Positions 35,946-41,414 of a stretch of 41,414 nucleotides of DNA are shown here, one piece after another. Source of the DNA: Nocardioidaceae bacterium. Lineage in GTDB: Bacteria > Actinomycetota > Actinomycetes > Propionibacteriales > Nocardioidaceae. Location: positions 1-41,414 of the forward strand of contig WQZX01000024.1 in NCBI GenBank assembly GCA_009780515.1. Direction: 5' to 3'. Under the pieces are notes generated by a model. That model had not been told where the DNA came from. It ran no database searches and saw only the letters and a program-made list of their open reading frames with translations. A program made the translations under genes and the position numbers. Position 1 is the first letter of the stretch. Each line of letters opens with the position of its first letter.

Positions 35946-36638
35946 GTGACGGATCCGGCTCCGGCGGCGCATGATGAGCCGGTGTCCGCGGATCTCGGGA
36001 GTCCTCCGGCGCCGTCCTCGCCACCGGCCCAGCGCGTCGGCAGGCCGGGGTGGCGCGACCCTCGCCTGTGGATCGGCGTCGTCCTGGTGACGGCATCGGT
36101 GCTCGCCGGCGCACGACTGCTGGCCGGCGCCGACGACACCGTGAGGGTGTGGGCGGTCGCCCACGAGATCGGTGCCGGCAGCCGCGTGCACCCCGCAGAC
36201 CTCGTCGTACGACGGGTGCGGTTCGGTGACGCCTCCGACCTCGATCTCTACTACGTGGCCGACCAGGCGCTTCCCGGCGGCCTGGTCCTCGGACGCACGA
36301 TCGGAGCCGGCGAGCTGCTCGCCCGGTCGGCCGTGCGCCGGGCCGGCGAGGCCGACACCGAGCGGGTCTCGGTGGAGGTCGACCCCGGCCGGGTCGACCC
36401 GGACGTCCACGCCGGCTCGGTGGTCGACGTCTACCTCGACGACCAGGGCGACGGCGGGGGCCCCGATGGCCGGGTCCTGTCCGGCGTGACCGTCCTCGCC
36501 GCGCCGTCGTACGACGAGACGTACGCGACCTCGGGCTTCCGGCAGGTCGTCCTCGCGGTGCCGACCGGGCAGGTCCAGCGCTTCGAGCGCCGCCGCGCCG
36601 CGATGCAGGACCCCGTGATCAACCTCGACGTGCGCTGA
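35946..36638 (+). CDS. SAF-domain (CpaB/RcpC-like) membrane protein
   Basis: This 230-aa protein has a Pro/Ala-rich N-terminus, one transmembrane helix at about 44-62 (LWIGVVLVTASVLAGARLLAG), and then a SAF domain at about 68-130 (VWAVAHEIGAGSRVHPADLVVRRV through LGRTIGAGELLARSAV), as in the Tad pilus protein CpaB. A second beta-rich part follows (VSVEVDPGRV, VVDVYLD). GTG 35946 is one of several possible starts (35934, 35982). It overlaps the ATPase gene by one base (TGATG). No other Tad pilus gene is in the window. Confidence 0.85.
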   Translation: MTDPAPAAHDEPVSADLGSPPAPSSPPAQRVGRPGWRDPRLWIGVVLVTASVLAGARLLAGADDTVRVWAVAHEIGAGSRVHPADLVVRRVRFGDASDLDLYYVADQALPGGLVLGRTIGAGELLARSAVRRAGEADTERVSVEVDPGRVDPDVHAGSVVDVYLDDQGDGGGPDGRVLSGVTVLAAPSYDETYATSGFRQVVLAVPTGQVQRFERRRAAMQDPVINLDVR

Positions 36639-37861
36639 TGGCCGCGCCGCTGGTCGTCATCGTCGTCGAGTCCGGCGCGGGCTGGGAGCCGCGAGCGCTG
36701 GCGGCCCTCGCGAGCGAGCCCGGTCTCGTCCTGCTCAAGCGCTGTGTCGACGTCGACGACCTCCTCGCGACGGCCAGCACCGGCCAGGCCGACGTGGCGG
36801 TCGTCGGGTCGGAGGTGCCAGGCCTCGACCGAGGTGTCGTCGACAGGCTCGCCGAGCACGGCGTACGTCTCGTCGCGATCACGCACGACGTCGAAACCAC
36901 CCGCTCGCGTGCTGCGCGCATCGGCCTGGAGGCACTGGTCGCGTCCGACCGGATCGAGGAGCTGCCGGCCGCGCTGCGCCAGACCCCGGGGACGCGGCCG
37001 ACCCGGGTGGAGCTGCCCGAGGAGCCGGCCCGTCCCTCACCCGTGGCCCCGGTCGCCGGGCGGGTGGTCGTCGTGTGGGGCGCCAACGGCGCTCCGGGCC
37101 GTACGACGACCGCGGTCGGCCTGGCCGCCGAGCTGGCCCGCCGGGGCCTGAGCACGGTCCTCGTCGACGCCGATCCGTACGGCGGCGCGGTGGCCCAGCA
37201 CCTCGGCGTCCTCGACCAGGTCTCGGGCCTGCTGGCAGCGGCGCGGCTGTCCGCCGCCGGCACCCTCGCCGAGCGGTACGCCGAGGTGCCCCGCCGGCTC
37301 TCCGACCGGCTCCACCTCGTGACGGGCCTGCCCCGGCCCGATCGCTGGCGGGAGGTGCGCCCCGGCACGCTCGGCGACCTGGTGACCCGTGCCCGGGCCG
37401 GCTCGCAGGTGGTCGTCGACACGGGCTTCAGCCTCGAGACCGACCCGTACGCCGACCCCGCTGCACGCCCCGAGCGCAACGGGCTCACCCACGAGGCGCT
37501 GGGTCTGGCCGACGAGGTCGTCGTGGTCGGCTCGGCGGACCCGGTCGGGCTCGCGCGTCTGGCACGGGCGCTGCGCGACATCCACGACCACCTGGCCGAG
37601 GCCGGCGTCCGGCCGGCGGTCCGGGTGGTCGTCAACCGCATGCGCCCGACCCTCGGCTGGCGCGAGTCCGACGTCACCTCGATGCTCGCCGGCTTCGGCG
37701 CCGACGACGGGGTGCACTTCCTGCCCGAGGACCAACCGGCGGTCGACCGGGCGCTCGTCGCGGGCCGGTCGCTGGCCGAGTCGGGCGACTCCGCGCTGAG
37801 CCGCGGCCATGCCGCACTGCTGGACGCGATGGCCGGCAGCCCGGCCGTCGCCCGGCGCTGA
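36638..37861 (+). CDS. CpaE/ParA-like ATPase with atypical Walker A
   Basis: This 407-aa protein has an N-terminal receiver-like pseudo-domain (about 1-110, no clear phospho-acceptor Asp) and a MinD/ParA-type nucleotide domain from about 142. The P-loop reads GANGAPGRTTT near 149-159: both lysines of the usual KGGxGKTT motif are replaced (N and R). Walker A' VLVDADPYGG is near 180, and VVVDTGFS near 264 is the Walker B strand. CpaE proteins position Tad pili at the pole. With only a SAF partner, the role here is unknown, and ATP hydrolysis may be weak or absent. Confidence 0.88.
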   Translation: MAAPLVVIVVESGAGWEPRALAALASEPGLVLLKRCVDVDDLLATASTGQADVAVVGSEVPGLDRGVVDRLAEHGVRLVAITHDVETTRSRAARIGLEALVASDRIEELPAALRQTPGTRPTRVELPEEPARPSPVAPVAGRVVVVWGANGAPGRTTTAVGLAAELARRGLSTVLVDADPYGGAVAQHLGVLDQVSGLLAAARLSAAGTLAERYAEVPRRLSDRLHLVTGLPRPDRWREVRPGTLGDLVTRARAGSQVVVDTGFSLETDPYADPAARPERNGLTHEALGLADEVVVVGSADPVGLARLARALRDIHDHLAEAGVRPAVRVVVNRMRPTLGWRESDVTSMLAGFGADDGVHFLPEDQPAVDRALVAGRSLAESGDSALSRGHAALLDAMAGSPAVARR

Positions 37862-37864
37862 GGG

Positions 37865-39193
37865 TCAGCTGCTGAACAGCAGGTAGAGGCCGCCGGCGGT
37901 GAAGACCACCTGCACGATCAGTATCGGCAGCTGGCCCACGAGGTGCAGGCGCCTCGGCAGGACCTCCAGCGATCGGTCGTGGGCGGCCGCCGCCGCGGTG
38001 ACGTGGCCGATCACGACCGCCACCACCTTGAGGCTGGCGAGCAGGGTCGGGTGATAGGAGAACCAGTAGTTCGAGTTGAAGCCGGCCGTGCCGAGGATGT
38101 TCCAGCCCTTGCCGAACGGATCGCTGGCGCGCGCGAGCGTCTGGATCCCGGTGTCGATGGTGAAGGTCAGGTAGTGCGCCAGGATGTAGGCCGCGATGAT
38201 CGGCGTGACCGTGTGCGCGAAGAACCGGGGGAGCCGGGGCCGGGGGATCCCGGTGCTGGGCGTGAGCATCGCGGCGAGCGCCAGCAGCCCACCGGCCGCG
38301 CAGCAGAACAGGATCAGGCCCAGGTTGTCGATCGTGTAGCCGGTGATCGGGGCGACCTGGATCATCCGCACCCAGGGGTTCGACTCCTTGAAGGAGTCGA
38401 AGGCGGTGGAGCCGAAGAGCACGCCGACGACGCCGACCAGGCCGGCGTGCATCGGCACGGTGGCGAGGTTGGCCAGCGGGCTGCGGATCACGAGCCGGCC
38501 GTCCTTCCTGGCCCACACCGACAGGTGCGCGACGAGCGTCGAGTAGACCTCGAACGGGTCGGCCCGGGCGAACCACCGGTGGCCGAACAGCAGCCCGCCG
38601 ATGAGCATCACGCCGATGTAGACCGCACACCACAGCCGCAGGCCGCCCATGTCGGTGGGATCGCTGGAGACCAGCTCCTGCCACACGAACGCGAACAGCC
38701 CGAGCGCGGCCGGCCAGTAGCCGAGCCGCTCGGGGTAGTCGAACATGCCCTCGCGCGGGTCGCCGCCGGACAGCCGGGTCAGCCCGGCGGTGATGGTCCG
38801 CATCGGGTTGAGCGCGCGCCACACGGGCCCGAAGAAGAACGACGCGATCGGTACGCCGACCCACAGCCAGCAGAAGAAGATCCCGAAGAACGGGTTGGTG
38901 AGGTCCGGCTTGCCCCACAGGGCCACCACGACGGTGTAGACGAACCCGACCACGCCGGCGCTCCGCAGCACGACCATCGAGGCGGGCGACGCCGCGACCC
39001 GGTCGAGCCAGCGCGGAGCGGGCCGCCCCGCGGGAGAGGCGTAGCGCGGGCTGCGCCAGGCCATCAGCAGCACCGCGAACGAGAGCACCAGCGCCGCGAC
39101 GGACCCCGAGATGGCGAGGCCGAGCGGGATGGGCAGGTCGGCCTGGCCGCCGAACCCGTGCGCGCTGATCACCGGGCTGAGCGAGGTGCGCAA
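37865..39193 (-). CDS. Polytopic membrane protein of unknown function
   Basis: This 442-aa protein has about ten to twelve hydrophobic helices. Conserved-looking features are the N-terminal SAHGFGGQADLPIPL, FFFGPVWRALNPMRTI near 121-136, YWPAALGLFAFVWQEL near 158, and TIDNLGLILFCCAAGG near 287. Similar actinobacterial proteins are, to my memory, sometimes labelled fenitrothion hydrolase; no hydrolase motif is visible, so I do not adopt that. The early AHG can follow signal cleavage. It is convergent with the CpaE-like gene, 3 bp away, and divergent from the acyltransferase. Confidence 0.75.
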   Translation of the reverse strand: MRTSLSPVISAHGFGGQADLPIPLGLAISGSVAALVLSFAVLLMAWRSPRYASPAGRPAPRWLDRVAASPASMVVLRSAGVVGFVYTVVVALWGKPDLTNPFFGIFFCWLWVGVPIASFFFGPVWRALNPMRTITAGLTRLSGGDPREGMFDYPERLGYWPAALGLFAFVWQELVSSDPTDMGGLRLWCAVYIGVMLIGGLLFGHRWFARADPFEVYSTLVAHLSVWARKDGRLVIRSPLANLATVPMHAGLVGVVGVLFGSTAFDSFKESNPWVRMIQVAPITGYTIDNLGLILFCCAAGGLLALAAMLTPSTGIPRPRLPRFFAHTVTPIIAAYILAHYLTFTIDTGIQTLARASDPFGKGWNILGTAGFNSNYWFSYHPTLLASLKVVAVVIGHVTAAAAAHDRSLEVLPRRLHLVGQLPILIVQVVFTAGGLYLLFSS

Positions 39194-39312
39194 GTTGCTG
39201 CCTTTCGGATTCGGTCGAGGGGCCGAGGCGGCGCGTGCCCGCTGGCATCGGTCTGCCAGAATCTCATGTGGGCCTGAACGGCTCCTGAGGTGACCGGAAC
39301 TCGGAGGTGCAC

Positions 39313-40755
39313 GTGGTCGATCGGGTACGACGCCGCGACCTGACCTTCCTCACCGAGGAGACCAAGGAGACGCCGCTCCACAACGCGACGATCGAGATCT
39401 TCGAGCCGGGCGAGGGGGCCGACCCCTTCGACTACCGCCGGCTGGTCGGCCTGATCGCCGAGCGTCTCGCGTTCGTGCCGCGCTACCGCCAGCGGCTCGT
39501 GACCGTCCCCGGTCACCTCGCCAACCCGGTGTGGGTCGACGATGAGGGGTTCGACCTCTCCTTCCACGTGCGCCGCTCGGCGCTGCCCGGCCCAGGCAGC
39601 ACCCACCAGCTCCTCGACCTGGTCGCGCGGATCGTCTCCCGGCCGCTGGACCGCACCCGCCCGCTGTGGGAGATCTACTTCATCGAGGGCCTCGAGCGCG
39701 GCCGCGTCGCAGTGCTCTACAAGACCCACCAGGCGCTGGTCGACGGGATCCACACCGTCGACCTCGGCCAGCTGCTGCTCGACCCGTCGCCGGAGCCGCG
39801 TGAGCTCGACGCCGACGAGTGGGAGCCGCGCAACGCGCCGAACCCGGCCCGGCTGATCGCGGGAGCGCTGGAGGAGTCCGTCACCTCGCCGGAGGTGCTG
39901 CTGGACACGGTCCGCACCCGTGGGCGCGCGCTCGCGCGGATGGCCGACCAGGGCGGGCGTCGTACCCGCTCCTTCCTGAACGCCGTCGCCGGGCGGCGCG
40001 GCAACCACGGCACCCCGATCAACGGCGGGCTCTCACAGCAGCGCCGGATCGTCACGCTCGAGACCCGCCTCGACGACTACCGGGCGGTGCGTGCGGCACA
40101 CGGCGGCACGGTCAACGACGTCATCCTGGCGACGATCGCAGGCGGCCTGCGGGCGTGGCTGATGACGCGGGCGGAGTCGCTGGGCGGCATGCGCCAGGTG
40201 CGCGCGCTGGTGCCGGTCTCGGTCATCGACGAGGAGCTCGAGGCGACCTCGCTCGGCAGCCAGATCGCCGCGCACTTCGTGGACCTGCCCATCGGCGAGG
40301 CGAGCCCGGTGGTGCGGCTGCACCAGGTGTCCTACTCGTTCCAGGCGCACAAGGAGACCGGCCGCAGCGTCGCCGCCAACCGCCTCGCGGGCGTCGCGGG
40401 CTTCGCGCCGACCACGTTCCACGCGATCGGCTCCCGCGTCGCCGCGCAGGAGCTGCGCCGCGGCTACCAGATCTCGGTCACCAACGTCCCCGGCCCGCAG
40501 TCGCCCCTGTACGCCGCCGGCGCCCGCATGCTCGGCAGCTACCCGGTGCCGCCGCTGCTGCCCGGCCACCCGCTGACCATCGCCGTCACCTCGTACGACG
40601 GCGGGGTGTTCTACGGCATCACCGCCGACCGCGATTGGGTGCCGGACGCCGACCTGCTCGGCGTCTGCCTCCGGGAGGCGCTCGACGAGCTCGTCGACGT
40701 GTCGTCGGCGAGCCGGGAGCGGGCGCCGCGCGGCCGTCGGCGTACCGACGACTGA
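39313..40755 (+). CDS. WS/DGAT family wax ester synthase/acyltransferase
   Basis: This 480-aa acyltransferase is of the bacterial wax ester synthase/diacylglycerol acyltransferase family, which makes storage triacylglycerol or wax esters from acyl-CoA. The active-site motif HHxxxDG appears as HQALVDG (H139-G145): the catalytic second-position pattern is changed from HH to HQ with the first His retained. The C-terminal DUF1298 domain shows TVNDVILATIAGGLRAWL and NVPGPQSPLYAAGARM. GTG 39313 has CGGAGG 5 nt upstream. The HQ change could alter or abolish activity. Confidence 0.9.
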   Translation: MVDRVRRRDLTFLTEETKETPLHNATIEIFEPGEGADPFDYRRLVGLIAERLAFVPRYRQRLVTVPGHLANPVWVDDEGFDLSFHVRRSALPGPGSTHQLLDLVARIVSRPLDRTRPLWEIYFIEGLERGRVAVLYKTHQALVDGIHTVDLGQLLLDPSPEPRELDADEWEPRNAPNPARLIAGALEESVTSPEVLLDTVRTRGRALARMADQGGRRTRSFLNAVAGRRGNHGTPINGGLSQQRRIVTLETRLDDYRAVRAAHGGTVNDVILATIAGGLRAWLMTRAESLGGMRQVRALVPVSVIDEELEATSLGSQIAAHFVDLPIGEASPVVRLHQVSYSFQAHKETGRSVAANRLAGVAGFAPTTFHAIGSRVAAQELRRGYQISVTNVPGPQSPLYAAGARMLGSYPVPPLLPGHPLTIAVTSYDGGVFYGITADRDWVPDADLLGVCLREALDELVDVSSASRERAPRGRRRTDD

Positions 40756-40764
40756 GCGAGCGGG

Positions 40765-41247
40765 TCAGCGGGCGAGGTAGTCCACGCCCACGCGCTGCTC
40801 GGCCTTGAGGGCGCTCTTGAGCAGCCCGGCGATGAGCTCCTCGAGCTTGCCGCCGACGAGCGGCATCTTGACCTTGATCTCGAGGTCGACGGTCTCGGTC
40901 GTGACGCCGTCCTCCTCGACGAGGACCGCGGTGCCGCGCATGTCGCCGGGCTTGCCGGGGATCGTGACCGTGATGTCGCCGTGGCTCGGGCTCGACCACG
41001 ACTCGGTCTGCACGATCGTGGTGGTGTCGCCGACGATCTTCTTCGCGAACGACGGCACGCCCTCGGTCGGCTGCACCATCTCGATCCGCACCTGCTTGGA
41101 CGCGACGTCGCCGTCGATGCTCACGTCGTGGGAGACGGCCTTCTGCGCCTCGCAGACCTCCTCGCGGAAGGCCCTGTCGGACAGCATCGCCGCGACCCTC
41201 TCGGCAGGGGCTTCGTAGACCATCTCGTGCAGCAGACGCGTTGCCAT
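40765..41247 (-). CDS. DUF2505 domain-containing protein
   Basis: This 160-aa protein matches DUF2505, an actinobacterial family with a START/polyketide-cyclase-like helix-grip fold and unknown function. Seen: MATRLLHEMVYEAPAERVAAMLSDRAFREEV at the N-terminus, a run of amphipathic strands in the middle, and a C-terminal helix KLEELIAGLLKSALKAEQRVG. ATG 41247 fits the family start. ATG 41265 (six more residues) sits just after GAGGAGG and is equally possible. It faces the acyltransferase convergently (9 bp apart). The right terminal repeat starts 27-45 bp upstream and may carry or disrupt its promoter. Confidence 0.88.
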   Translation of the reverse strand: MATRLLHEMVYEAPAERVAAMLSDRAFREEVCEAQKAVSHDVSIDGDVASKQVRIEMVQPTEGVPSFAKKIVGDTTTIVQTESWSSPSHGDITVTIPGKPGDMRGTAVLVEEDGVTTETVDLEIKVKMPLVGGKLEELIAGLLKSALKAEQRVGVDYLAR

Positions 41248-41291
41248 GCGGACATCATCGCGCATCGCCTCCTCGCCCGGGCTGGGCCCCA

Positions 41292-41414
41292 CGGCTAGGG
41301 CATGTCTCCTTATCCGGCGGCGTAGCGAGCGGGCTTTCGCGCCGATCTGGCGAGGCGGGGACGCGAAGGCATGCTGGATCGCACGTCGAGCGGCCCCAAC
41401 GCAGCGAGATCGGA
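41292..41414 (+). repeat. Right copy of 123-bp terminal inverted repeat
   Basis: It is identical, in opposite orientation, to 1-123. The CTAGGGCATGTCTCC end begins at 41295; the three bases CGG before it are also shared with the left copy. It has no coding potential that I can support. The window stops inside or at the outer edge of this element, so its full length is unknown. Confidence 0.95.

Noticed and set aside
37865..39193. Naming the polytopic membrane protein fenitrothion hydrolase
   Set aside because: The label is only a remembered database name; no metal-binding or hydrolase motif is visible in the sequence.

Overview
The window is 41.4 kb of dense, high-GC chromosomal DNA, almost certainly from an actinobacterium. 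Actinobacteria-restricted families (DUF3117, DUF501, DUF2505), an F420-dependent oxidoreductase, a WS/DGAT acyltransferase, the SigE-RseA-HtrA block, a translation-type ileS T-box and many GTG or apparently leaderless starts support this. The gene content and repeat style suggest Nocardioidaceae (Nocardioides-like), which is an inference from style and not from a marker gene. Most of the window is core genome, with no phage, transposase or CRISPR array. The two ends carry a perfect 123-bp inverted repeat (1..123 and 41292..41414).

Layout. 0.1-2.1 kb: a fatty acid hydroxylase/sterol desaturase gene diverges from a TetR regulator across a concentric palindrome, and a DUF202 membrane protein follows. 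2.2-7.4 kb: eno, an FtsB/DivIC-like septum protein, DUF501 and Ppx/GppA (the eno-Rv1024-Rv1025-ppx2 order of Mycobacterium), then a double-ACT protein, peptide deformylase, an odd class I tRNA with anticodon UAA, and a methyltransferase whose ATG starts 1 nt after the tRNA. 7.5-12.3 kb: a coiled-coil membrane protein, a Bax inhibitor/YccA-like protein, a GC-rich repeat patch, an SGNH hydrolase, cystathionine beta-synthase and a GNAT. 12.5-16 kb: a four-gene osmoprotectant ABC importer.

16-28 kb: a GNAT, ferredoxin and dapC, a lysozyme-like exported protein, dapD, a thioesterase, a Uma2 protein, and ileS behind a T-box. After ileS come a 36-bp perfect palindrome, an orphan ORF and a diverged copy of the end repeat. 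A KstR-type palindrome separates an F420 oxidoreductase from dapE. 28-35 kb: LOG protein, DivIVA-domain protein, DUF3117, leucyl aminopeptidase, a small conserved protein, then O-methyltransferase / sigE / rseA / htrA, an envelope-stress module with a good ECF promoter. 35-41 kb: a small membrane protein, an excisionase-like HTH protein divergent from a SAF-domain (CpaB-like) plus ParA/CpaE-like pair with no pilus genes, a large polytopic membrane protein, a WS/DGAT acyltransferase and DUF2505.

Genes that work together: dapC, dapD and dapE supply three successive steps of the succinylase lysine/DAP pathway. The four ABC genes form one transporter. SigE, RseA and HtrA form a stress sensor and effector set. 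The least explained parts are the class I UAA tRNA inside a def/methyltransferase transcription unit, the orphan HTH/SAF/ParA group, and the dispersed repeat that caps the window.
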